The notes under the pieces: model-generated | Databases searched by the model: none | What the model was told of the DNA's origin: nothing | The model's input: the letters and a program-made list of their open reading frames with translations, nothing else | Made by a program: the position numbers and the translations under genes | In this document: one piece after another, positions 44,957 to 53,141 of the stretch | Layout: each line of letters opens with the position of its first letter | Position numbering within the stretch: the stretch's first letter is position 1 | Origin: Flavobacteriales bacterium | GTDB lineage: Bacteria; Bacteroidota; Bacteroidia; NS11-12g; UBA9320 | Reading direction: 5' to 3' | DNA: 64,000 nucleotides | Assembly: GCA_020635355.1 (NCBI GenBank) | Contig: JACJZW010000007.1 | Span: 62,001 to 126,000, forward strand

Positions 44957-45307
44957 TTAAGTAGAAAACGATTCGCCACACCCGCAGGTCTCTTTGGCGT
45001 TGGGATTGCGGAATTCAAAACCGCGTGAATTCAATCCTTCTTCAAAATGGATCTCCATTCCATACACGTACATAACGTGGGATTTATCCATGATCACATC
45101 GATGTCATCAATTCGAAACTGCTCATCCTTTTCGGTTTTGCCATCAAAGGCTAACAGGTATGATAAGCCACTGCAACCGCCACCCTTCACGCCTATTCGC
45201 AAGTAAGGCGCCAGTTCCTTATCGGACGATGCCTGAATTTCATGAAGCTTTTTCAAAGCTCCTTCCGTGAACCGTACCGGCACATCTTCTGTTACTTCCT
45301 TTGACAT
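44957..45307 (-). CDS. A-type iron-sulfur cluster carrier (IscA/ErpA family)
   Basis: A 116-residue HesB/IscA fold protein that accepts or delivers Fe-S clusters. The three cluster cysteines are in place: GVKGGGCSGLSY and the C-terminal CGCGESF. The start at 45307 is chosen (MSKEVTEDVPVRFTEGA); an upstream TTG at 45328 lies just downstream of a perfect -7 box at 45330-45337 and is less likely. IscA, ErpA or SufA cannot be distinguished without other isc/suf genes, none of which is in the window. Confidence 0.9.
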   Translation of the reverse strand: MSKEVTEDVPVRFTEGALKKLHEIQASSDKELAPYLRIGVKGGGCSGLSYLLAFDGKTEKDEQFRIDDIDVIMDKSHVMYVYGMEIHFEEGLNSRGFEFRNPNAKETCGCGESFST

Positions 45308-45329
45308 TATGCTTCCATTAATTTCCAAT

Positions 45330-45337
45330 CAAATGTA
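45330..45337 (-). promoter_or_regulatory. -7 box of the Fe-S carrier gene
   Basis: Minus strand TACATTTG, a perfect TAnnTTTG, 22 bases before the ATG at 45307. It excludes any longer start. Confidence 0.5.
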
Positions 45338-45400
45338 GGTATAAAACAGACCAACCACGGGTAAGCCAACGTTTCTGAATTAATTTTACAGCCCATACGT

Positions 45401-45952
45401 ATGACACTTCTAGAGATCAATTCGAGCAACTTGTTTATCGACATTCTGCAGTTTACCGTACCTACCCTGATTGTCTTTCTCGTAACCTATTTATCCTTAA
45501 AAAAGTTTTTGGATGAAGACTACAAGCGCCGGCAACTTGAGCTCAAAAGCAAGTTGGCCGATGAATTAACTCCGGTTAAACTTCAGGCGTATGAGCGACT
45601 AACCATCTTGTTGGAACGACTCAAACCTGATAACCTTGTTCTGCGTTTGGCGAATACCAACATCAACGCAACAGAATTTCGCTACCTGCTCATTCAGCAA
45701 ATCAATGATGAATTCAACCACAATGTTTCGCAACAGATTTATGTAAGTGATCAGGCCTGGACCTTGATTAAGGCTATTCGGGAAAATACCATCAACCAGA
45801 TAAACGACGCCTACGCCGGATTGAGAGAAGATGCCCGTGGAACAGAATTGGGCAAAAACTTCCTTCAGTTGGTGGTAGAACGCAATGATCAGTCGGCCCA
45901 ACAAGCCATCCAATTCCTAAAGAAAGAAATTGACATCGTCTTCGGTATATAA
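45401..45952 (+). CDS. conserved membrane-anchored protein, DUF7935-like
   Basis: A 183-residue protein: a short N-terminal segment, one membrane helix (about residues 14-33, FTVPTLIVFLVTYLSL), then a charged, coiled-coil-rich cytosolic part containing YKRRQLELKSKLADELTPVK and LQAYERLTILLERLKPDNLV. It fits a hypothetical family I recall from Bacteroidota; the name is tentative and the function unknown. The downstream 5'-nucleotidase gene begins inside its end. Confidence 0.75.
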   Translation: MTLLEINSSNLFIDILQFTVPTLIVFLVTYLSLKKFLDEDYKRRQLELKSKLADELTPVKLQAYERLTILLERLKPDNLVLRLANTNINATEFRYLLIQQINDEFNHNVSQQIYVSDQAWTLIKAIRENTINQINDAYAGLREDARGTELGKNFLQLVVERNDQSAQQAIQFLKKEIDIVFGI

Positions 45953-46691
45953 ATACGGTCTCCCGTTTGTTCTTCTCATCCTGGTTGGATGCCGGTCGCC
46001 CTACACCCATTTCGGAGGTTCAAACCTGGTGCAATTGGATTCAACGCACAAGGAGTCGGAGGTCTCACTTGAGCAATTAATCGCTCCTTATCGCTCAGAA
46101 ATAGAAGAACGGGTATCCGATACCGTTGGTTTCCTGGATCATGCCATGGCGGTAACCAAGCCTCAAAGTGAATTGGGAAATCTGCTAGCCGGTTTTCTTC
46201 GGGATTTCACTCGGGACTCTCTGGGAATGGATTGCGATTTTGCCTTGTTTAATAAAGGGGGCTTCCGAATCCCACTTCCCGGAGGAGCTATCACCGAACG
46301 ACACATGCTGGAACTTATGCCGTTTGACAATACCATAGTGGTTCTCTCCATGCCGTATCCGGTGTTATCGGAATTAGCTCATCAAATTTGTCGGGCCGGT
46401 GGTGATCCAATGGCTCCGGAAAGCACACGTATTTATTGCCAGGGCAGCGAAACGCTGATTAAACTGGAAATCAATGGTGAGATGTGCCACGCAGACAGCA
46501 CCTACATTGTAATAACATCGAATTATCTCGCTGATGGCGGTGACCGGTATACGGCATTTGGCAAAGCCACCAAACGATACGATACCGGTGTGTTGGTGCG
46601 GGATGCCTTGCGTTGGGGATTTCAACACTATACCAATGCCGAAAAGCCGGGTACTTCAGCCATTGATAATCGATTTAAAATTGTTCCATGA
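45930..46691 (+). CDS. 5'-nucleotidase C-terminal domain lipoprotein (separate half of an UshA-like enzyme)
   Basis: A 253-residue protein, starting at a TTG (45930), the only plausible start before the lipobox LVGC (Cys21). It contains only the C-terminal nucleobase-binding half of UshA-like 5'-nucleotidases: SELGNLLAGFLRDFTRDSLG, then NKGGFRIPLPGGAITERHML and PFDNTIVVLSMPYPVL. It lacks the metallophosphatase half, which is encoded by the next gene, overlapping by 4 bases (ATGA). The proposal that the two act together is inference. Confidence 0.82.
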   Translation: MTSSSVYKYGLPFVLLILVGCRSPYTHFGGSNLVQLDSTHKESEVSLEQLIAPYRSEIEERVSDTVGFLDHAMAVTKPQSELGNLLAGFLRDFTRDSLGMDCDFALFNKGGFRIPLPGGAITERHMLELMPFDNTIVVLSMPYPVLSELAHQICRAGGDPMAPESTRIYCQGSETLIKLEINGEMCHADSTYIVITSNYLADGGDRYTAFGKATKRYDTGVLVRDALRWGFQHYTNAEKPGTSAIDNRFKIVP

Positions 46692-47599
46692 AACGTCGGG
46701 AATTTATCGGGACTACACTGAAGGCCGGACTGGGCTTATCCCTTGGCTTATCCAGTTCCATTGTGGTGGGCCAGGATCGATCCCGATTACAGATCCTGTA
46801 TACCAATGACTGGCACAGCCGGATTGATCCGTTTCCTATGGATGGTGGACATTACGCCGGATTGGGTGGAGCTTCCAAACGATTGGCGTTAATCAACCGG
46901 TTGCGAAAGGACGTTAAGCACACCCTGTTGTTAGATGCCGGAGATATCTGGCAGGGAACACCTTACTTTAACTTCTTTCATGGCGAATTGGAATTCAAAT
47001 TGATGACCGCCATGGGCTATGATGCCGCCACGTTGGGTAATCATGATTTTGATGCCGGTCTTATTGGGTTGCAAAATCAATTACCCTTGGCTGGATTTAA
47101 AATTCTCACTGCCAACTATGACTTCAGCAACACCATTCTGAAGGATGCCTTCAAACCGTATTCGGTTTTTGAGAAGGGTGGTACCCGGGTGGGTGTCTTT
47201 GGCATTGGAATAGAATTAGCCAATTTGGTTCCGCCATCCTTATGCGAAGGCGTGGTGTATTCAGATCCGATAACGGTAGCGAACGACATCGCTTCGAAGT
47301 TGAGAAAAACCGAGCAGTGTGACTTGATTATATGCCTGTCCCATTTGGGCTATCAATATAGCACCGAGAAAGTAGATGATATTAAGTTGGCAAAGGCCAG
47401 TTCCGAAATTGATTTAATCATCGGTGGACATACCCACACTTTTTTATCAGTACCCACCGAGGTGAAAAATATTTTGGGTCGAGTTATACACATTTCGCAA
47501 ACAGGTTGGGCCGGGATTAATTTGGGAAAAATTGATTATGAACGACATAGCCTAAAATCGCCCAAAACTGCTTCAAGCGCCATGTTAAAAATTTCTTAA
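46688..47599 (+). CDS. 5'-nucleotidase N-terminal metallophosphatase with Tat-type signal
   Basis: A 303-residue calcineurin-type phosphatase. It has the metal motifs of UshA's N-terminal domain: LYTNDWHSRI, DAGDIWQGT, LGNHDFDAG, LSHLGY and GGHTHTF. The N-terminus KRREFIG followed by a hydrophobic stretch matches a Tat signal (RRxF). It ends after the metal domain, so it needs the preceding gene's product for the nucleotide-binding domain. The RNA-level coupling (ATGA overlap) supports a complex. Substrate specificity not shown. Confidence 0.88.
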   Translation: MKRREFIGTTLKAGLGLSLGLSSSIVVGQDRSRLQILYTNDWHSRIDPFPMDGGHYAGLGGASKRLALINRLRKDVKHTLLLDAGDIWQGTPYFNFFHGELEFKLMTAMGYDAATLGNHDFDAGLIGLQNQLPLAGFKILTANYDFSNTILKDAFKPYSVFEKGGTRVGVFGIGIELANLVPPSLCEGVVYSDPITVANDIASKLRKTEQCDLIICLSHLGYQYSTEKVDDIKLAKASSEIDLIIGGHTHTFLSVPTEVKNILGRVIHISQTGWAGINLGKIDYERHSLKSPKTASSAMLKIS

Positions 47600-47721
47600 A
47601 TCTCCCAGCGATTTTAATTTTTTTTCTAAACTTTTTTTGGTCAATTTAGCCTCCGATTTCAGCCGGGAAGCCCACTATTACTGGCTATTTCGATCTAAAC
47701 GACTTATAACTAAAAACTTAA

Positions 47722-49158
47722 ATGGTAGAACACGAAGAGGTCTGGAAAAATTGTTTGTCTCTTATAAAAGACAATGTAAATCCACAGAGTTTTAAAACCT
47801 GGTTTGAGCCGATTAAGCCGCTCAAGGTAGAGGATAAAATTCTGACCATCCAGGTCCCTAGCCAGTTCTTTTATGAATGGTTAGAAGAGCATTATGTTAC
47901 GTTATTGAAGAAGGCCCTGGAACGGGAATTGGGTCCCGGATCCAAGCTGGAGTACAACATCATTGTAGATAATAACAGCAACTCTCGTAATCCACACGCA
48001 TATACCATTAACATGCCTACCCGTAACGCGGGCTTCAACAATAAAAATGAAGTGGGCATTCCATTGACCGGAAATACCAGCATTCGGAATCCGTTTATTA
48101 TTCCTGGTCTGAAAAAGCTGAATATCGATAGTCAGCTCAACCCGAATTATACCTTCGAAAACTTCATCGAAGGCGATTGCAACCGGTTAGCCCGATCAGC
48201 GGGTTATGCCGTTGCCAATAAGCCCGGCGGAACCGCCTTCAACCCATTAATGATTTTTAGTGCGGTTGGTTTGGGTAAAACCCATTTGGTTCATGCCATC
48301 GGCAACCGGATCAAGGAAGTATCACCGAACAAATCGGTGCTGTTTGTTTCATCCGAAAAATTTGTCAACCAGTACGTTGATTCCTGTAAAAACGGCAACA
48401 ACAACGACTTCCTGAACTTCTATCAGTTGCTGGATGTGTTGATTGTTGACGACGTTCAATTCTTCGCCAAGAAGGAAAAGACTCAGGAAATATTCTTCCA
48501 GATCTTCAACCACCTGCATCAAAATGGAAAGCAGATCATCCTCACCTCAGACCGCGCACCGCGTGACCTGAAAGACGTGGATGAACGCCTACTCTCTCGA
48601 TTCAAGTGGGGACTCTCAGCGGATCTTCAAGTACCGGACCTCGAGACACGCATTGCGATTCTCGAACACAAGATGTACGAAGATGGTATTCAGCTGAGTT
48701 CTGAAGTGGTTGAATATGTTGCGCACAACATTGACACCAATGTTCGGGAATTGGAAGGTGCCTTGATCTCTCTTCTGGCACAAGCTTCCCTGAATCGAAA
48801 AGACATTGATCTGGATCTGGCTAAGAAGATGGTGAAGAACTTCGTGAAGAATGCTTCCCGCGAAATCTCCATCGAATACATTCAGAAACTGGTATCGGAC
48901 TTTTATTCCTTGTCCATCGAGCAGCTTAAATCCAAAACCCGTAAACGGGAAATTGTTCAGGCTCGTCAGATTTCCATGTACTTCGCCAAGCAACTCACCA
49001 AGGCTCCGCTTAAGAAAATTGGTATGCACTTCGGTGGTCGGGATCACTCCACGGTTATCCACGCCTGTCAAACGGTAAGCGACCTGATGGATACCGATCG
49101 CAAATTCAAGAGCGATGTGGAAGAAATCTCCAAGCGCATTAAGATCAATACCTTTTAG
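47722..49158 (+). CDS. dnaA: Chromosomal replication initiator protein DnaA
   Basis: Initiator ATPase, 478 residues. The N-terminal domain (KNCLSLIKDNVNPQSFKTWF) is followed by a linker, the AAA+ core with Walker A GLGKTHLVHA and Walker B LIVDDVQFF, and the C-terminal DNA-binding domain with the signature GGRDHSTVIHA. No run of TTATCCACA-type boxes is seen on either side, so oriC is probably not here. It is monocistronic; the 122-base upstream gap contains no convincing promoter box. Confidence 0.97.
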   Translation: MVEHEEVWKNCLSLIKDNVNPQSFKTWFEPIKPLKVEDKILTIQVPSQFFYEWLEEHYVTLLKKALERELGPGSKLEYNIIVDNNSNSRNPHAYTINMPTRNAGFNNKNEVGIPLTGNTSIRNPFIIPGLKKLNIDSQLNPNYTFENFIEGDCNRLARSAGYAVANKPGGTAFNPLMIFSAVGLGKTHLVHAIGNRIKEVSPNKSVLFVSSEKFVNQYVDSCKNGNNNDFLNFYQLLDVLIVDDVQFFAKKEKTQEIFFQIFNHLHQNGKQIILTSDRAPRDLKDVDERLLSRFKWGLSADLQVPDLETRIAILEHKMYEDGIQLSSEVVEYVAHNIDTNVRELEGALISLLAQASLNRKDIDLDLAKKMVKNFVKNASREISIEYIQKLVSDFYSLSIEQLKSKTRKREIVQARQISMYFAKQLTKAPLKKIGMHFGGRDHSTVIHACQTVSDLMDTDRKFKSDVEEISKRIKINTF

Positions 49159-49165
49159 AACACGC

Positions 49166-49185
49166 ATGGATTCGTACGAATCCAT
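49166..49185. terminator. 20-bp perfect palindrome after dnaA
   Basis: ATGGATTCGTACGAATCCAT reads identically on both strands. It begins 7 bases after the dnaA stop codon and is followed 12 bases later by a T-rich run (ATTTTTTAAT). It can form an 8-bp stem with a GTAC loop, so a terminator is plausible; a dyad protein-binding site is the alternative. Confidence 0.5.
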
Positions 49186-49287
49186 TTCCTAAGTAATTTT
49201 TTAATGCCTTCTATGAGGGAGTTTTTCCTCTTGTGTCCGTGATTTTCATCGGCTACGGCTTTGGGTAATCAGGTTTGTTGTGATCAA

Positions 49288-49803
49288 GAAGGGTGTCACG
49301 AGCGGATGCTCGCGACCGTTACTCGAACTTGTTCAACCATCCAAATCAACTGTTCGTTCAAGTCAAAAGAAGGGTGTCAGGAGCGAATGCTCGCGACCGT
49401 TACTCGAGCTTGTTCAACCATCCAAATCAACTGTTCGCTCAAGTCAAAAGAAGGGTGTCACGAGCGGATGCTCGCGACCATTCGTGCGAAGATGCTCGCG
49501 ACTATTACTCGAACCTGTTCAACCTTCGAGATCAACTGTTCGTTCATGTCGAAAGAAAGAAGCCACAAGCGGATGCTCGCGACCGCTCCTCGAGCTTATT
49601 CCGCCTTCGAGATCAACTTTTCGTTCATATCAAAAGAAAGAAGTCACGAGCGGATGCTCGCGACTGTTCCTCGAGCTTATTCCGCCTTATAGATCAACTG
49701 TTCGTTCATGTTAAAAAAGAGTGTCACGAGCGAATGCTCGCGACCGTTCGTGCGAAGATGCTCGCGACCGTTCCACGAACATGTTCAGCCTAACAGATCA
49801 ACT
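49288..49803. repeat. 81-bp tandem repeat array (six units) downstream of dnaA
   Basis: Units start near 49288, 49369, 49450, 49559, 49640 and 49719. Most are 79-81 bp; the third carries a 28-base net gain that includes a 24-base duplication of GCGAAGATGCTCGCGAC, and the sixth has a similar insert. Each unit has a hairpin core CGAGC-GGAT-GCTCG. The 81-base period is a multiple of three and all three plus frames stay open, but none has a family match or sensible start, so I treat it as non-coding. The 735 bases from dnaA to the end of secDF hold this array, the dnaA palindrome, a heptamer tract and the secDF terminator. Confidence 0.85.
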
Positions 49804-49806
49804 GCT

Positions 49807-49840
49807 ATACCTCATTCCCGATTCCTCATCCCCCATCCCC
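49807..49840 (+). repeat. heptamer tract, ATHCCYC type
   Basis: ATACCTC-ATTCCCG-ATTCCTC-ATCCCCC-ATCCCC; the first 27 bases equal the tract at 44929-44955 except one base. It lies between the 81-bp array and the secDF terminator, again between convergent genes. Confidence 0.85.
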
Positions 49841-49873
49841 AAAAAAAAACGCCCCGAATTTCTTCGAGGCGTT
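49841..49873 (-). terminator. secDF terminator
   Basis: Stem AACGCCCCGAA / TTCGAGGCGTT (10 of 11 pairs) with a TTTC loop, and a T run in the minus direction (A9 at 49841-49849). It ends the secDF transcript, 21 bases past the stop. Confidence 0.88.
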
Positions 49874-49893
49874 CAGTCATAAGTGACGAATTC

Positions 49894-52800
49894 TTATTGC
49901 TTCTTTTTCTTCATGAAGTCAACCACAATAGGTGTGGCGATGCAGATGGAAGAATAGGTTCCCACTCCCACTCCAATGAGGATGGCGAAGGTAAACCCTT
50001 TCAATCCCTCTCCTCCGAAGATGAAGAGAATCAAAACAACCAACAGGGTGGTCAACGATGTCACCAACGTCCTACTCAACGTTTGGTTGATCGCGTCATT
50101 AATAACCCCTGCGGTGTTGGTCTCATACTTGTGTGTTCCGAGGAATTCACGAACCCGGTCAAACACTACCACCGTATCGTTGATGGAGTAACCCACCACC
50201 GTGAGGATGGCGGCAATAAATGCCTGGTCAATATCCAATGAGAATGGCAATATTCCCTGGAAGATGGAGTACACCGAGAACACGATCAATACGTCGTGGA
50301 ACAGTGCTACGGTAGCTCCCAAGCCGTATCCCCATTTGCGGAATCGCATCACGATGTAGAGGAACATACCAATCAGGGAGATAATTACCGCCCATGTGGA
50401 AGCCACTTTAATGTCTTCCGCGATGGTTGGCCCCACTCTACTTTCGGATAGAATGCTGGCTTCCTTCACGTCAAACTTCTTCAATCCGTCCAACACCTTT
50501 CCTTTCACCTCGGTACCTACTTCCTTGCCTTGATCAGCAATTCTGTAGGAGGTGGTGATCTTGTAGTGACCAGCTTCTCCGTATCGTTTTACTTCGATGT
50601 TATCATCGGTAATGACGTTTTTCAATTCACCTTTGATTTCCTCTGTGCCCGCGGCATTGTCCACTTGAACAACGTATGACCATCCACCTTTAAAATCCAC
50701 CCCGGTACTCAATCCACGTGTAAACATGGACGCAATACCTGCCAGGATGATGATGGAAGACACAATGTAGAATTTCTTACGGTTACCGATGAAGTTGAAG
50801 TTGAAGTCCTTCAACCAGTTTTTGGAAATGTTGGTTCCAAACGATGTATCACGTCCTTTGGCGATGTCACGCTCAACAAACAAACGCGTCAGCGCGATGG
50901 AAGTGAAGAGAGAGGACAAAATACCAATCAACAGGATGATACCGAAACCGGCAACAGGACCTTTACCAAATACCTTCAAAATGATGGCGGCAATCAAGGT
51001 GGTAACGTTCGCATCAACGATGGATGAGTACGCCGCCTGATATCCGTGTTTAACCGCTGCCTTGAATCCTTTTCCGGTTCCAAGTTCTTCCTTGACCCGT
51101 TCAAATATGAGCACGTTCGCGTCAACCGCCATACCAATGGTCAGTACCAGACCGGCCATACCGGGAAGTGTGAGCGCCGCACCAAAACCAGCCAGAACCC
51201 CCATAATAAAGAAGAGGTTGGCTAACAGAGCGATCACGGCATATAAACCACCGCGACCGTAGTAAAGCAACATAAAGATGATAACGGCAATGAAACCAAC
51301 TACCAACGAAATCAAACCGGCCGAAATAGCCTCCTGACCCAAGGTAGGTCCAACGGTGGTCTCTTCAACAATATTGGTTTGGAACTCCAGTTTACCCGCT
51401 TTCAGGATGTTACTCAAATCCTCCGCATCTTCCATGGTGAAGTTTCCTTCGATGGATGATTGTCCGTTCGGAATAGGACCTTGAACCGTTGGTGCGCTGT
51501 ATACCATATCGTCCAGAACGATGGCAATGGCATCCTTTGGTGTTTTGCTGGAGGCCGCTTCTGTAATGATCTTCCATTCGCGAGCACCCTGATTGTTCAT
51601 GGACATGGATACCTTATACTCACCACTTGGTTCAATGGTTGGTCGGGCGTTGGTTACCACATCACCGTCCAGAGCAGGTTTGCCATTGGAAGAAGTACGT
51701 AGGGCGTACAACATATAGTAGTTGCCTTCTTCATCGGATGATTTATAACTCCATTTGAAGCGAATGTCTTCCGGCATAACGGCCATCACATCCTTATCGT
51801 TCAGGAACGAATCAAAGAACTCCTTATACTTTTGGTGAACGTAAGCTACGTGAGCAGACGGATTCCACTGGGTACCTTGTTGGTTAACGTTTGGAATCCA
51901 ACGCGCAAAGATCGGTTGCTTGATCAATGCCTCTTCCTGGGTCATTTGTCCCGTACTGTCATTGAGCGCATTGGTATCTACTTCGGCAATGGCATTGGAA
52001 TCTCCTTCAACCGGTGCAACTTCTTCAGGAGCAGCTTGCTCCCCGTCTACTGCTATGGGTTCAATCGCCACTGGTTCTGCAGATGGTTCAGTGGCAGACT
52101 GCGTACTTTCAGCCTCATCCATTCCTTCCTGCAGCTTGGCGGCAATCACCTTGTCGGCTTCTTCAAGATATTTAGCAGCTTCTGCATTAGGATACACTTC
52201 CCAGAACTCCAATTTGGCTGAACTCTGCAAAATGCGGCGTACCCGATCAGGATCGTCCACACCCGGAAGCTCTACCAGAATACGTCCATTGTCCAGCAAC
52301 TGAACGTTAGGCTGTACCACACCAAACTGGTCGATACGTGCCTGAACGATCTTATATGTACGTCCGATGGCACTCTTGGCCTCCCCTTTCAGGAAGGTAT
52401 AGATTTCATCGTTGGTGCTATTGAACTGGTTTGGCAGCTGGCTCTTATACTCCTTTCGATAGAAGATTCGTGCAAGGCCCTTTCCACCTGGATTGATGGC
52501 ATCGTATTTCTGTGCAAAGAGATCCACAAAACTTCCCTGACCCAGGTATTCCTTTTTGGCCTGATCAAGGGCTTTCAGATATTGAGCATCATCTTCACCT
52601 TCACCGGCCATTGATTGAATCATCTCCGGAACCGATACTTCCAGTGTAACGTTCATCCCTCCCTGAAGGTCAAGTCCGAGGTTGATTTCCTGTTGCTTAC
52701 ACTCCTGGTAAGTAAACTTGGCAATTCCCAGATTCAAGACGGTTTCAGGACGAAGGGAGTCGATCACTTCCTTGTAGGTTCGTCCGGTCTCTTCTGCTTC

Positions 52801-52911
52801 GGCTTTAGCCTTGCGTTCTACGTTCTTGGTTACCAGCGTAAACGACAACTGGTACAGACATACCACGGCAAGCACAACAACCAGAACCTGTACAAATCCT
52901 TTGTTTTTCAT
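49894..52911 (-). CDS. secDF: Protein translocase subunit SecDF (fused)
   Basis: Single 1005-residue fusion of SecD and SecF, the proton-driven translocation enhancer of the inner membrane. The SecD half has an N-terminal helix, a large periplasmic region and DDPDRVRRILQSSAKLEFWE; a Pro/Glu/Ala-rich insertion lies near residues 270-320. The SecF half begins after about residue 690 (IGNRKKFYIVSSIIILAG) and holds GVDFKGGWSYVVQV and VGYSINDTVVVFDRVRE. About 12 membrane helices. A leader hairpin and a perfect -7 box lie upstream. Confidence 0.97.
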   Translation of the reverse strand: MKNKGFVQVLVVVLAVVCLYQLSFTLVTKNVERKAKAEAEETGRTYKEVIDSLRPETVLNLGIAKFTYQECKQQEINLGLDLQGGMNVTLEVSVPEMIQSMAGEGEDDAQYLKALDQAKKEYLGQGSFVDLFAQKYDAINPGGKGLARIFYRKEYKSQLPNQFNSTNDEIYTFLKGEAKSAIGRTYKIVQARIDQFGVVQPNVQLLDNGRILVELPGVDDPDRVRRILQSSAKLEFWEVYPNAEAAKYLEEADKVIAAKLQEGMDEAESTQSATEPSAEPVAIEPIAVDGEQAAPEEVAPVEGDSNAIAEVDTNALNDSTGQMTQEEALIKQPIFARWIPNVNQQGTQWNPSAHVAYVHQKYKEFFDSFLNDKDVMAVMPEDIRFKWSYKSSDEEGNYYMLYALRTSSNGKPALDGDVVTNARPTIEPSGEYKVSMSMNNQGAREWKIITEAASSKTPKDAIAIVLDDMVYSAPTVQGPIPNGQSSIEGNFTMEDAEDLSNILKAGKLEFQTNIVEETTVGPTLGQEAISAGLISLVVGFIAVIIFMLLYYGRGGLYAVIALLANLFFIMGVLAGFGAALTLPGMAGLVLTIGMAVDANVLIFERVKEELGTGKGFKAAVKHGYQAAYSSIVDANVTTLIAAIILKVFGKGPVAGFGIILLIGILSSLFTSIALTRLFVERDIAKGRDTSFGTNISKNWLKDFNFNFIGNRKKFYIVSSIIILAGIASMFTRGLSTGVDFKGGWSYVVQVDNAAGTEEIKGELKNVITDDNIEVKRYGEAGHYKITTSYRIADQGKEVGTEVKGKVLDGLKKFDVKEASILSESRVGPTIAEDIKVASTWAVIISLIGMFLYIVMRFRKWGYGLGATVALFHDVLIVFSVYSIFQGILPFSLDIDQAFIAAILTVVGYSINDTVVVFDRVREFLGTHKYETNTAGVINDAINQTLSRTLVTSLTTLLVVLILFIFGGEGLKGFTFAILIGVGVGTYSSICIATPIVVDFMKKKKQ

Positions 52912-52931
52912 TCGTTTAAATCAAATAATAG

Positions 52932-52951
52932 ACAGCGTAACCCTACGCTGT
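52932..52951 (-). promoter_or_regulatory. hairpin in the secDF leader
   Basis: Perfect 8-bp inverted repeat ACAGCGTA-ACCC-TACGCTGT, 21-40 bases upstream of the secDF ATG and downstream of the -7 box at 52964-52971, so it would be in the 5' leader RNA. It is too short of a U tract to be an obvious terminator. Confidence 0.45.
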
Positions 52952-52963
52952 TTCGAAAGTCCG

Positions 52964-52971
52964 CAAAAGTA
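52964..52971 (-). promoter_or_regulatory. -7 box of secDF
   Basis: Minus strand TACTTTTG, a perfect TAnnTTTG. The TTTTG upstream is at a 25-base distance, longer than the usual 19. Predicted leader about 45 bases, carrying the hairpin at 52932-52951. Confidence 0.5.
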
Positions 52972-53141
52972 GTAGAATTTTTTGAGCGCATCGAATCAAA
53001 ATACGCAATTCTTCCCAGCTATTTATTGAACTCGTAAGCCATACGAATAGCACCGATTTCCGTTACATTTCAAATTCCTATTTCTGTAAACAGTCTACGA
53101 ATACATCAGAGTAACTCAGACGTGTTGTATCTTTCCAAGGT

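Noticed and set aside
48616..49185. A 189-codon minus-strand open frame
   Set aside because: Antisense to the dnaA C-terminal domain; no independent features.
47600..49300. oriC beside dnaA
   Set aside because: No cluster of TTATCCACA-type boxes and no AT-rich unwinding tract on either side; dnaA is not always at the origin in Bacteroidota.
49261..49793. Open frames of 143-166 codons over the 81-bp array
   Set aside because: They arise from the multiple-of-three period, occur in all three plus frames at once, have no recognisable start or fold, and give repetitive products. Treated as non-coding repeat.
49288..49803. Possible CRISPR array
   Set aside because: The units are contiguous 81-bp repeats without unique spacers of regular length, and no cas genes are nearby.
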